Source: Gammaproteobacteria bacterium (GTDB lineage: Bacteria > Pseudomonadota > Gammaproteobacteria > DSM-16500). From it: a stretch of DNA of 57,116 nt. The position numbers were made by a program, and so were the translations under genes. Where the stretch lies: assembly GCA_013288655.1 (NCBI GenBank), contig JABDBK010000007.1:1-57116 (forward strand), given 5' to 3'. Below the pieces are notes generated by a model, which searched no databases, had not been told where the DNA came from, and worked only from the letters and a program-made list of their open reading frames with translations. This document shows, one piece after another, positions 20,814-29,240 of the stretch. Positions within the stretch are counted from its first letter, which is position 1, and each line of letters opens with the position of its first letter.

Positions 20814-21835
20814 AAGCATTAGTCAAATCAAAACCTGAAAAAGGCATATGGTTAACCGACGTTCCAGAACCTAACATGGGCCATAATGATCTTTTAATTA
20901 AAATTAAAAAAACAGCAATCTGCGGAACTGATATTCATATATATCATTGGGATGCCTGGGCACAACAAACGGTACCTGTCCCGCTTGTCACAGGACATGA
21001 ATTTGTTGGTGAAATTGTAGATATGGGAGAACATGTCGAAGGGTTTAAACGAGGAGACCGTGTTTCTGGTGAAGGCCACATCGCATGCGGCTTTTGTCGA
21101 AATTGCCGCGCTGGCAGGCGCCATGTCTGCAGAAAAAACGATAGCGTAGGCGTCACTCGCACCGGATGTTTTGCTGAGTATATAACTATACCTGCTGTTA
21201 ACGCTTACCCTATTCCAGACAATATTAGTGATTCGACAGCATCTATTCTAGATCCTTTTGGTAATGCAACACATACAGCACTTTCATTTGATCTCGTAGG
21301 TGAAGATGTATTAATTACAGGTGCAGGTCCGGTCGGAATTATGGCTGTCGCTGTTGCAAAACATGCGGGCGCAAGACACATTGTCATTTCCGATGTGAAT
21401 GAATATAGGCTTGCACTGGCTAAAAAAATGGGTGCAACCCTCGCTTTAAACATACAACAAACCACCCTGAAAGACGCCATGCATTCACTAGGTATGCGGG
21501 AAGGATTTGATATTGGACTCGAAATGTCTGGCAATCCTAAAGCTTTCGGCGATATGTTGACACATATGAATCACGCAGGAAAAGTCGCACTCCTTGGATT
21601 TTTGCCGCGCGATACACAAATCGACTGGAACCAAATTATTATGAAAGGTTTGCTAGTCAAAGGTATTTATGGACGTGAAATGTTTGAAACCTGGTATAAA
21701 ATGATTAGCATGTTACAGAGCGGCTTAGATATATCACCTGTGATCACGCATGAATTTCATATCAATGAATATCAAAAAGCATTCGATACCATGCTTTCGG
21801 GTCAGAGCGGCAAAGTTATCATGAGTTGGGCATAA
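20810..21835 (+). CDS. tdh: L-threonine 3-dehydrogenase
   Basis: 341 residues, matching E. coli Tdh. It is a zinc-dependent medium-chain dehydrogenase that oxidises threonine to 2-amino-3-oxobutyrate with NAD+, feeding Kbl. The catalytic zinc ligands are C38 ([12 protein letters not shown]), H63 and E64 (TGHEFVGE). The structural zinc uses C93, C96, C99 and C107. The nucleotide-binding glycines are in [11 protein letters not shown]. It is coupled to kbl upstream and is followed after 1 nt by an unknown gene. Confidence 0.97.
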   Translation: MKALVKSKPEKGIWLTDVPEPNMGHNDLLIKIKKTAICGTDIHIYHWDAWAQQTVPVPLVTGHEFVGEIVDMGEHVEGFKRGDRVSGEGHIACGFCRNCRAGRRHVCRKNDSVGVTRTGCFAEYITIPAVNAYPIPDNISDSTASILDPFGNATHTALSFDLVGEDVLITGAGPVGIMAVAVAKHAGARHIVISDVNEYRLALAKKMGATLALNIQQTTLKDAMHSLGMREGFDIGLEMSGNPKAFGDMLTHMNHAGKVALLGFLPRDTQIDWNQIIMKGLLVKGIYGREMFETWYKMISMLQSGLDISPVITHEFHINEYQKAFDTMLSGQSGKVIMSWA

Positions 21836-21836
21836 C

Positions 21837-22514
21837 ATGAAACCTACTTTAATACTCCAACCTATTCATAACAGCTCGTCAGACATGATAAAAACGTTTG
21901 CGCAAGGCAAGCCGTTGTCTAGCGAGCAAATGAATTTTTTAGCCTGGCATGAACATGAATTAAGTTCTACAGCACTAGACCCGCTTATTAAATACTATCT
22001 TGAGTCAGAAAAAAAACACCGCAAACACTTTGGTAATTTTTTATTACCGCATGAAGAATTAAATAGTGAAGATATAAAAAAACTAAAAGAAAGAATTCGC
22101 GCAACATTAAAAGATAAGTACAGTCATCTGGCAATTGAAATGACTGAAAAACAATATCTGCAATTTAAAAAATATGCGGCATTAGAGTTAATTTATTGGG
22201 GAGGTTATGAGTTCACTTCTGGCGCAAAATTCTATGTGGGCGGTGTAATGCCAGCTATTTATTTCCAATGGGCCGAATTCTTTGGTGTATGGAAATATGC
22301 CATGATTCATGAAGAAAAACGATTACGCCATACTGCCATGATTTATTTTGAAGCGATGCGTAATCGTGATCTCAATCAATGTGTGAATGATTATAAACGA
22401 ACCCAACAAAATGAAATTTTACTTCAACAAAAATTAATTATTGAAAAAAAACCTGCTATTGAGCAACCTTGTCTTACGCATTATTATCATATTGATCATT
22501 TAGAAAAAAGATAA
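21837..22514 (+). CDS. Unknown protein in the kbl-tdh operon
   Basis: 225 residues, not recognised. It starts 1 nt after the tdh stop, so it is almost certainly co-transcribed. Helical N-terminal half with charged KKLKERIRATLKDKY around 73-87; the middle has an aromatic, Gly-containing segment (ELIYWGGYEFTSGAKFYVGG) and then PAIYFQWAEFFGVW, which may be buried rather than membrane-spanning. No signal peptide or known catalytic motif is visible. Position suggests a link to threonine or glycine use, but it may simply be a passenger. Confidence 0.55.
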   Translation: MKPTLILQPIHNSSSDMIKTFAQGKPLSSEQMNFLAWHEHELSSTALDPLIKYYLESEKKHRKHFGNFLLPHEELNSEDIKKLKERIRATLKDKYSHLAIEMTEKQYLQFKKYAALELIYWGGYEFTSGAKFYVGGVMPAIYFQWAEFFGVWKYAMIHEEKRLRHTAMIYFEAMRNRDLNQCVNDYKRTQQNEILLQQKLIIEKKPAIEQPCLTHYYHIDHLEKR

Positions 22515-22555
22515 TTATTCAATGGTTGCCACAGGCCAAATCGTGAACGTTACCG

Positions 22556-22592
22556 TTTGCGAGCCCGCTTGCGTCTTTTTTATCGAGTTTTA
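22556..22592 (+). terminator. Possible intrinsic terminator after the kbl operon
   Basis: A short GC-rich stem around TGCGAG and CTTGCG (loop CCCG, two G-U pairs) is followed by TCTTTTTTAT. The stem is weak but the T-run is convincing. The rest of the gap up to the promoter at 22646 shows nothing. Confidence 0.35.
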
Positions 22593-22645
22593 ATCAATAT
22601 TTTCATACCCACAATCCCTCAAACATTCTACTAATCAAACCGCCT

Positions 22646-22674
22646 TTGAAATACCGTAAAAAAACTGCTATAAT
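22646..22674 (+). promoter_or_regulatory. Near-consensus sigma70 promoter of the AbiE-like locus
   Basis: TTGAAA at 22646-22651 and TATAAT at 22669-22674 are separated by exactly 17 bp. Transcription would start near 22681, just upstream of the antitoxin start at 22709, which rules out the longer in-frame reading that begins inside this -35 box. Confidence 0.75.
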
Positions 22675-22708
22675 AATTTATATGTCCATTGTTGGCAAGA
22701 GGTTGATT

Positions 22709-23119
22709 ATGAAGGTTCCATATAAAAAAAGCATTACATTCAAAGTATTAAAGCGAATTGAGAGGCTTTCTGGGGAGGTTGTTTTACGCTCAGATGTTGC
22801 TAATATCGCCGACTCACGTCAAATTAGCCGCGCTCTAAACCGCCTTGTACAAAGTGGGCGCTTGGCTAAGCTGGGCTATGGAGTATACGCTAAGTTAGCT
22901 CGCTCTGAGATCGCTAAAACGACCTATCTTAAGGAAGGTGTACTTCCAACAATGCGAGCAGTCTTAGATAGGCTTAATATTCGCTGGGAGCCTTCTCCTG
23001 AAGAACAAGATTACCAAACAGGAAGATCAACCCAGATTCCTGTCAATCCAACGACAAAACTAAAAGATAGATTTCGCAGACAATTGCGTTATCGTGATAT
23101 GGAGTTAACACGTGGATAA
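22709..23119 (+). CDS. AbiEi/DUF6088-type antitoxin
   Basis: 136 residues from ATG 22709, which has an AAGAGG ribosome site and lies downstream of the promoter. The N-terminal winged-helix-like region (FKVLKRIERLSGEVVLRSDV, then SRQISRALNRLVQSGRL) and KLGYGVYAKL match type IV toxin-antitoxin antitoxins of the AbiEi kind. These repress their own promoter and counter a nucleotidyltransferase toxin. It overlaps the next gene by 8 nt, the usual antitoxin-toxin arrangement. It appears complete, although its toxin is broken. Confidence 0.75.
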   Translation: MKVPYKKSITFKVLKRIERLSGEVVLRSDVANIADSRQISRALNRLVQSGRLAKLGYGVYAKLARSEIAKTTYLKEGVLPTMRAVLDRLNIRWEPSPEEQDYQTGRSTQIPVNPTTKLKDRFRRQLRYRDMELTRG

Positions 23120-23387
23120 ACTTCTTACTCAAGAACAATTAAAAGAACTAGTATCTGTAACAGCAGAAACGTTACGTATCAAATATCCATCCATCATTGA
23201 GAAGGATTATTATGTTACCCACGTCATTCACTCTCTATCTGGAATTGAAAATGAATACTTCCGACTAAAAACTAGAAGAATATTATCGTTATTTTATTTG
23301 GGATGTCGGTATATAAAAAAAGAAATGAAAAGAAGGAATGATGGATTAGGAACAACAATAATTGAGGGATTGATGTATGTTATGTGA
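23112..23387 (+). pseudogene. Truncated AbiEii-type nucleotidyltransferase toxin
   Basis: 91 residues. The first ~52 residues (LTQEQLKELVSVTAETLRIK, then PSIIEKDYYVTHVIHSL) match the N-terminus of AbiEii-family toxins, which are normally about 250-300 residues. The sequence then changes to KTRRILSLFYLGCRYIKK and ends before the catalytic GG-S and D-x-D motifs. No later AbiEii sequence was seen in any frame before the hairpins at 23432. This is a toxin remnant left beside a complete antitoxin, probably by deletion. Confidence 0.65.
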
Positions 23388-23431
23388 AAAAATCTCGAAA
23401 TTGTTGCAAACCCTAAGCCTCCCCTCTCCGG

Positions 23432-23466
23432 CTCTCCCCTCCAACAAAAAACGTTGGAGGGGAGAG
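23432..23466. repeat. Hairpin with 14-bp perfect arms
   Basis: CTCTCCCCTCCAAC at 23432-23445 pairs perfectly with GTTGGAGGGGAGAG at 23453-23466 across a 7-nt loop of mostly A. It lies between convergent genes (abiEii remnant and pepA-like) and resembles its neighbour at 23508-23543. There is no long T-tract on either side. Confidence 0.8.
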
Positions 23467-23507
23467 TGACTTTCTTCTCAAATTATGCGTCGATCCTACA
23501 GCCCCCG

Positions 23508-23543
23508 CCCCTTTCCTCCAAAAAAAGCATTGGAGGAAAGGGG
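23508..23543. repeat. Second hairpin with 14-bp perfect arms
   Basis: CCCCTTTCCTCCAA at 23508-23521 pairs perfectly with TTGGAGGAAAGGGG at 23530-23543; the loop is A-rich. The design, pyrimidine-rich left arm and CCTCCAA apex, repeats that of the previous hairpin 42 nt upstream, suggesting tandem copies of one element that have diverged. Confidence 0.8.
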
Positions 23544-23553
23544 TGACTAGAAG

Positions 23554-24927
23554 CTATAGGCCGTGAACACTTACCAAATAACTAAACAACCCACGCAGAC
23601 CCATAGCCTCCCCGCCCTGTGGTCTGCCTGGCCTTGTCTTCACATTCCATGCCATAACATCATAATGCAACCACGGAATATTATCCGGCACAAACTCTTT
23701 CAAAAATAATGCGGCTGTAATAGCACCGCCATAAGAATCACTACCACAATTATTGATATCAGCAATAGAACTATTAAGTGAATCACGATATAAACCAAAT
23801 AAAGGTAATCGCCAGATTGGATCTTGAACCTGATAGGAATGTTTAATCACTTCTTCGCAAATTTTATCATTATTTGAAAACACGGCAGGTAACTCAGTCC
23901 CTAACGCGATACGTGCAGCACCTGTTAATGTCGCCATATCAATGATTAAGTCGGGTGATTCACTCGCAGCTTCTGTTAATGCATCTGCTAAAACCACTCT
24001 GCCTTCAGCATCGGTATTACCAATTTCTATGGTCAGACCTTTACGGCTTTTAATGATATCACCTGGTCTATAAGCATTGCCTGAAACTGAGTTTTCGACT
24101 GCAGGAATAAGCACGCGTAATTGAATATTAAGTTTTGCACTCATGATCATTTGCGCTAAACCTAATACATGCGCCGCACCACCCATGTCTTTTTTCATTA
24201 ATAACATAGCTGATGAAGGTTTAATATCCAAACCACCTGTATCAAAACAAACACCTTTTCCAACTAATACCACCAAAGGATGTTTTTTATGGCCCCAACG
24301 CATATCAATCAAACGCGGTGCATCATCGCTGGCACGTCCTACGGTATAAATGCATGGGTAATTATGTTTTAACAAGGTTTCACCAACGATATGTTTTGTT
24401 CTAGCTTTATATCGTTTCGCCAACACATTAGCAGCATCAGCTAACTCCGATGGGCCCATATCATCAGCAGGAGTATTGATTAAATCGCGCACAAAATAAA
24501 TCGATGCAACGGTATTTTCAACATAACTTGCATCTATATTCTTTATCAAAACACATTTTGCAGATTTACGTTTAGGTTTTTTATAACGATCAAATTGATA
24601 AGCACCTAAACCCCATGCAATGGCAAATGATGCATAATAACTTTTATCAATTTCAAAATAATAATCACCCTCAGGTAAACTTAAAGGTAAAATACCCACA
24701 CTCCAAGATTGCTTCAATTCTGAAATGCAACATAAGACCTTGATAAGCTTTCCTGTTTCATCTGGGATAAGAGAAAAACTACCAGGCTCAGATTTAAATT
24801 GGGTAGCTTGCAACCAATTTTTTACATGCTTATCTTGCTTCGCTCGCCATGTTTCCATTTCCTTTTGGGGTATGATAGTAATAGGTATTGCGCTTTTACT
24901 CATGGTTTTTTGGAAGCAAGCTAACAT
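23554..24927 (-). CDS. M17-family leucyl aminopeptidase
   Basis: 457 residues from ATG 24927, chosen because AAAGGA lies 7 nt upstream; an earlier start at 24975 would overlap ald. It is a two-metal exopeptidase that removes N-terminal residues from peptides in the cytoplasm. Family motifs are VGKGVCFDTGGLDIKPSSAM (metal Lys and Asp) and IGNTDAEGRVVLADAL, the M17 signature. The N-terminal ~150 residues are divergent, closer to the shorter PepB-like or family-assigned M17 group than to canonical PepA, so no symbol is given. It follows ald on the same strand. Confidence 0.88.
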   Translation of the reverse strand: MLACFQKTMSKSAIPITIIPQKEMETWRAKQDKHVKNWLQATQFKSEPGSFSLIPDETGKLIKVLCCISELKQSWSVGILPLSLPEGDYYFEIDKSYYASFAIAWGLGAYQFDRYKKPKRKSAKCVLIKNIDASYVENTVASIYFVRDLINTPADDMGPSELADAANVLAKRYKARTKHIVGETLLKHNYPCIYTVGRASDDAPRLIDMRWGHKKHPLVVLVGKGVCFDTGGLDIKPSSAMLLMKKDMGGAAHVLGLAQMIMSAKLNIQLRVLIPAVENSVSGNAYRPGDIIKSRKGLTIEIGNTDAEGRVVLADALTEAASESPDLIIDMATLTGAARIALGTELPAVFSNNDKICEEVIKHSYQVQDPIWRLPLFGLYRDSLNSSIADINNCGSDSYGGAITAALFLKEFVPDNIPWLHYDVMAWNVKTRPGRPQGGEAMGLRGLFSYLVSVHGL

Positions 24928-24937
24928 GGCATATCCT

Positions 24938-26053
24938 TTATTGTAATAAACTTCCTGCAGGGGTGTACGCAACATTTAGTGCTTCAGCAACCGCTTTATG
25001 CGTATATTTACCTTTATATACATTCAAACCATTCAATAAATGGGGATCATGTATCAACGCATCTTTATAACCTTTATTAGCCAATGCTAAAACAAAGGGT
25101 AAAGTCGCATTATTCAATGCAAACGTCGACGTTCTTGGCACCGCACCTGGCATGTTAGATACACAATAATGGACAATACCATCCACAATATACGTTGGAT
25201 TTTGGTGTGTGGTAGCTTTGCTTGTTTCAAAACAACCGCCTTGGTCAATTGAAACATCCACCATCACAGAACCATGACGCATATTTTTTAACATATCGCG
25301 GCTAACCAAACGCGGTGCTGAGCCACCGGGAATTAAAACTGCACCCACGACTAAATCAGCCGTTGCAATATGCCGCTCAATCGCATCCGTGGTAGAATAA
25401 ACAGTCATAATTCTTGAACCAAACTGTAAATCCAAATGATTCAAACGTTCGAGTGATTTATCAATCACAACGACACGAGCGCCCATACCCATCGCAACAC
25501 GCACTGAATTGGTACCGACTACACCACCGCCTAATACGACAACCTTGGCAGGCGCAACTCCTGGAACACCGCCTAACAAAATTCCGCTGCCTTGATTGGT
25601 AATTTCTAAGCTCGTCGCACCTGCTTGTATGGCCATACGACCAGCCACTTCACTCATGGGCGCTAAAAGCGGTAAACCACCCAATTTATTAGTCACTGTT
25701 TCATACGCTATTGCAATACAACCTGATTTTTCTAATAAACGCGCTTGTTCTGGATCTGGAGCCAAATGCAAGTAGGTAAATAAGACTTGGCCGGATCGAA
25801 GCATGCGACATTCTTGCAACTGGGGTTCTTTTACTTTAACAATCATATCTGCTTTAGCAAAAACTTCTTCTGCAGTTTGCACTATGCTTGCGCCCACATG
25901 CTCAAATGCAGCATCATCGATGCCTATGCCCATCCCCGCATCGTGCTGGACCACGACTTGATGACCGTTTGCAACCAATTCACGCACACTGCTAGGAATA
26001 AGGCCTAGACGAAATTCATTATTTTTAATCTCTTTTGGAACACCAATTAACAT
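24938..26053 (-). CDS. ald: Alanine dehydrogenase
   Basis: 371 residues, the exact usual length. It reversibly deaminates L-alanine to pyruvate and ammonia with NAD+. The N-terminus MLIGVPKEIKNNEFRLGL is diagnostic; K75 in IVKVKEP and H96 in FTYLHLAPD are the catalytic pair. The Rossmann motif is VVLGGGVVGTNSVRVA. It lies 20 nt after htpG and 10 nt before the aminopeptidase, so peptide breakdown and alanine use may be co-expressed (inference from order). Confidence 0.96.
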   Translation of the reverse strand: MLIGVPKEIKNNEFRLGLIPSSVRELVANGHQVVVQHDAGMGIGIDDAAFEHVGASIVQTAEEVFAKADMIVKVKEPQLQECRMLRSGQVLFTYLHLAPDPEQARLLEKSGCIAIAYETVTNKLGGLPLLAPMSEVAGRMAIQAGATSLEITNQGSGILLGGVPGVAPAKVVVLGGGVVGTNSVRVAMGMGARVVVIDKSLERLNHLDLQFGSRIMTVYSTTDAIERHIATADLVVGAVLIPGGSAPRLVSRDMLKNMRHGSVMVDVSIDQGGCFETSKATTHQNPTYIVDGIVHYCVSNMPGAVPRTSTFALNNATLPFVLALANKGYKDALIHDPHLLNGLNVYKGKYTHKAVAEALNVAYTPAGSLLQ

Positions 26054-26073
26054 ACTTATCTCCTCGTAGAAAA

Positions 26074-27993
26074 TTATTTTGCAAGCTCAAGCAGTAATTT
26101 ATTCATGCGCTGCACAAAAACTGCGGGTTCTTTCAATTGACCACCTTCTGCAAGCACCGCTTGATCAAATAAAATATGCGTCCACTCATTAAATCGTTCT
26201 GAATTATTTTCATGAGCTAAAAGTTTTACTAAAGCATGGTCCGGATTTAATTCAAAAATAGGTTTAACCTCCGCCACATCTTGTCCGGCTGCTTTTAATA
26301 AACGTTGTAATTGTATACCCATATCATTTTCATCAGCCACTAAACAAGATGGCGAACTTGTGAGACGATGTGAAATACGAACTTCTTTAACTTTATCGCC
26401 TAGCTCGGTTTTAACTTTAGTGATAACTTCATCAAATTCTTTTTTTAATGATTCTTCTTTCTTTTTCATTTCATCTTTTTGAGTTTCAGATCCTGCGATT
26501 TCATCAAAACTGACATCGCCTTTTGCAACAGAATGTAATGCTTTACCATCAAACTCATTAAGATGGGCCACCAACCATTCATCGACTCTATCGGATAATA
26601 ACAATACTTCGATGTTATTTTTACGGAAAATTTCCAAGTGTGGACTTGCTTTCGCTGCATGGAATGAATCAGCCGTGATAAAATAAATTTTCTTTTGGTC
26701 CGGCTTCATGCGGCTCACATATTCTTCAAACGATACTGTTTGAATAGGCGAATCGGTATGAGTCGATGAAAAGCGTATTAACTTAGCCACACGTTCACGA
26801 TTTGTAAAATCTTCTGCGGGCCCTTCTTTTAAGACATTCCCAAATTGTTTCCAGAATATGGCATATTTATCTTTGTCATCTTTCGCCAATTTGTCCAAGG
26901 TATCGAGAACACGTTTCACTAGAGCATTGCGTAATTTGATCATGGTAGCATTATCTTGCAATATTTCTCGGGAAATATTTAAAGGCAATGCATTCGTGTC
27001 CACAATACCTCGCACAAAACGCAAGTAATTCGGCATGAATTGATCAACTTTATCCATAATAAAGACACGTTGAACATAGAGTTTTAATCCCTTTTGCTGT
27101 TCCTGTTGAAACATATTCATGGGTGCATGCATAGGAATGTATAACAAACTGATGTAATCTAAATTACCGCCTTCAACCTGATTATGCGCCCAGACTAAAG
27201 GATCCTGGAAATCATGCGCAATGTGCTTGTAATGTTCTTTATATTGTTCATCAGTGATAGAGTTTTTTGGTAAAACCCATAATGCAGTCGCTTTATTGAC
27301 TGCTTCCCATTCAGCTGGTTTTTTATCTTTCTCGTCCACACTTTCCATGTGATGCATCATGATAGGCAAACTCACATGATCGGAATATTTTGTAATAATC
27401 GTACGTAACCGCCAAGCATTCAAAAAATCGCCTTCAGATTCTTTAATATGTAAGCAAATTTCAGTTCCTCTGTCATTTTTATCAACATTTTCTATGGTAT
27501 AAGCACCTTCACCATTCGATTCCCAACGCACACCATGTTCTTTGGTTAACCCTGCACGACGAGTTGTTACAGTGACTTTATCTGCCACAATAAATGCCGA
27601 ATAAAACCCGACACCAAATTGTCCTATCAAATGAGCATCTTTCTTTTGATCACCCGTTAACTGTGATAAAAAGTCGCGTGTGCCTGATTTTGCAATGGTA
27701 CCCAAATTAGCGATGACCTCATCACGGCTCATACCAATACCATTATCGCGTATCGTAATAGTGCGAGCTTTTTCATCAAAACTCACATAAATTTTTAATT
27801 CTGGATTATTTTCGTACAATGCCGCATCAGACAAGGCTTCGAAACGAAGTTTATCGGCCGCATCAGAAGCATTTGAAATCAATTCACGCAAAAATATTTC
27901 TTTATTGCTGTATAAAAAATGTGTGACAAGATGCAGTAATTGCTTAACTTCTGCTTGAAAACTAAGGGTTTCTTGTTGTGCTGCCGCGCTCAT
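26074..27993 (-). CDS. htpG: Molecular chaperone HtpG (bacterial Hsp90)
   Basis: 639 residues from ATG 27993. Hsp90 family chaperone with an N-terminal GHKL ATPase: [26 protein letters not shown] and [11 protein letters not shown]. The middle domain has ISREILQDN and the C-terminal dimerisation domain follows. A longer reading begins at a TTG at 28011; ATG 27993 with GGGGAG 10 nt upstream fits the family better. There is no C-terminal MEEVD, as expected in bacteria. It leads the htpG-ald-aminopeptidase run. Confidence 0.96.
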   Translation of the reverse strand: MSAAAQQETLSFQAEVKQLLHLVTHFLYSNKEIFLRELISNASDAADKLRFEALSDAALYENNPELKIYVSFDEKARTITIRDNGIGMSRDEVIANLGTIAKSGTRDFLSQLTGDQKKDAHLIGQFGVGFYSAFIVADKVTVTTRRAGLTKEHGVRWESNGEGAYTIENVDKNDRGTEICLHIKESEGDFLNAWRLRTIITKYSDHVSLPIMMHHMESVDEKDKKPAEWEAVNKATALWVLPKNSITDEQYKEHYKHIAHDFQDPLVWAHNQVEGGNLDYISLLYIPMHAPMNMFQQEQQKGLKLYVQRVFIMDKVDQFMPNYLRFVRGIVDTNALPLNISREILQDNATMIKLRNALVKRVLDTLDKLAKDDKDKYAIFWKQFGNVLKEGPAEDFTNRERVAKLIRFSSTHTDSPIQTVSFEEYVSRMKPDQKKIYFITADSFHAAKASPHLEIFRKNNIEVLLLSDRVDEWLVAHLNEFDGKALHSVAKGDVSFDEIAGSETQKDEMKKKEESLKKEFDEVITKVKTELGDKVKEVRISHRLTSSPSCLVADENDMGIQLQRLLKAAGQDVAEVKPIFELNPDHALVKLLAHENNSERFNEWTHILFDQAVLAEGGQLKEPAVFVQRMNKLLLELAK

Positions 27994-28067
27994 AACTACT
28001 ATGCTCCCCAAAAATAAACGATAGTCCTGTTATATGGGCGGAAAGGGAATATTCAAGGGTGTGTTTA

Positions 28068-28409
28068 TCATTTATTCATTATAGGATATTTTGCAGCTCT
28101 TGAATTTTTATAATTTAATATTTTTTCAATAGTTTCAGGTTCTCTTTGTAATAATAAAAGAAGAATTCGAGCAGCACCTTGTGGGCGCCTACTACCCTGC
28201 TCCCAATGTTGAATAGTACGCGGACTAAAACCAAAACGACTAGCAAATACGGGTCTAGATAAGTGAAGCTTTGCTCGAATTGACTTGACATCAATATTTT
28301 CAGGTATGGCTATTTTATGAGTTATAGCTCGTGTTTTTTTGCCGCGCATATATTTTATGGCTTCTTGCATACCCTCAATGACTTCATTGCCTATATTTCG
28401 TTTACTCAT
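28068..28409 (-). CDS. Orphan XRE/HigA-like antitoxin or regulator
   Basis: 113 residues from ATG 28409 (GAGG site 8 nt upstream). The helix-turn-helix lies at about residues 44-80: VKSIRAKLHLSRPVFASRFG, then FSPRTIQHWEQGSRRPQG. This matches the regulators usually paired with a RelE/HigB-type toxin located immediately upstream. No toxin gene is present in the 212 nt upstream (28410-28621) or downstream before htpG, so it appears to be a solitary antitoxin. It may have been recruited as a free regulator, or its toxin was lost. Confidence 0.75.
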   Translation of the reverse strand: MSKRNIGNEVIEGMQEAIKYMRGKKTRAITHKIAIPENIDVKSIRAKLHLSRPVFASRFGFSPRTIQHWEQGSRRPQGAARILLLLLQREPETIEKILNYKNSRAAKYPIMNK

Positions 28410-28511
28410 AAGTTTTACCTCACTTTTTACATTCTTTTTTAAGTGCATTTGCTAATACTATCAATTGAGATTTCTGTCATGTTTTTGTTTTCAACTTACC
28501 CTTATTTTTGC

Positions 28512-28575
28512 GTCATCCCGCGCACGCTTCCCGCTTAAAAGCATAGCGGGACAAGCCTAGCGCGGGACTCAGCGA
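28512..28575. repeat. Palindromic intergenic element
   Basis: The outer arms TCCCGCGC (28516-28523) and GCGCGGGA (28560-28567) and the inner arms CCCGCT and AGCGGG form a double stem; the loop reads TAAAAGCAT. It starts with CGTCATCCCGCG, a form common to dispersed bacterial palindromic repeats. The loop matches that of the element at 6972-7016. The remainder of the 28410-28621 gap shows no gene. Confidence 0.6.
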
Positions 28576-28621
28576 CTTTTAGGAAGCTATCTTTTAACAA
28601 AAAGGTGATCAAGTGGATTTA

Positions 28622-29095
28622 TTATTGCTTATGCAATTCCATTTTTTCGACATCCGCATTAATGGTTTGATTCAACACCGTCATGGCTATCTTACCTGTT
28701 ATCCTATCAACTAACTTCCCATCTGGCGAAATCATACCCGTTAAATGAACATCTTGGGAATCTAATACCAAACGTCCAGCAACAGGATCGCAGAAGCCAG
28801 GCAATACGACTTCTTTGCTAGCTGGACAAAGACCCGAAGTTTTTTGTAAACTCATTTTAAAATCATAGGAATTAGGCGTGGATTTAGGGATAACTATGCC
28901 TGTGCCGTGGTATACACAAGTAAACTTAAAAAGTATGGTAGCAGACACTGTACCAGTACCTGACCATGCGCCTGGGATATTATCACAAACGTTTCCTCCA
29001 GCTTTTTGTGATTGAAGTATGATATCTGCATGGGCTGCGGTTGAAAAGAGAGCTAGATTGAGTGCGACACCTAAGACGAGTTGCTTTAATTTCAT
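28622..29095 (-). CDS. Secreted cysteine-containing orphan protein
   Basis: 157 residues. The first 23 (MKLKQLVLGVALNLALF, then STAAHA) form a clear Sec signal peptide with an A-x-A cleavage site before DIILQS. The mature part has four cysteines (in GNVCDN, KFTCVY, SGLCPA and PGFCDP), enough for two disulfides, and looks beta-rich. It is a periplasmic or exported protein of unknown function, with no operon partner. An intact ribosome site precedes the ATG. Confidence 0.65.
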   Translation of the reverse strand: MKLKQLVLGVALNLALFSTAAHADIILQSQKAGGNVCDNIPGAWSGTGTVSATILFKFTCVYHGTGIVIPKSTPNSYDFKMSLQKTSGLCPASKEVVLPGFCDPVAGRLVLDSQDVHLTGMISPDGKLVDRITGKIAMTVLNQTINADVEKMELHKQ

Positions 29096-29240
29096 AAGAT
29101 AAACTCCGTTTTATTGAATTGAATGATAGGATGCAGGGTTATCGTAGCATAGGATGGTAAGAATGATAGAGGGAGGATTGAGAAAGATAATGATGGCTGA
29201 TTATATTTGAAACACTATCTTTCTCGTTTTTATACAAACC

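Noticed and set aside
23432-23543. The paired hairpins as a minimal CRISPR array.
   Set aside because: The two units differ in stem sequence, there are only two, and no cas gene is near.
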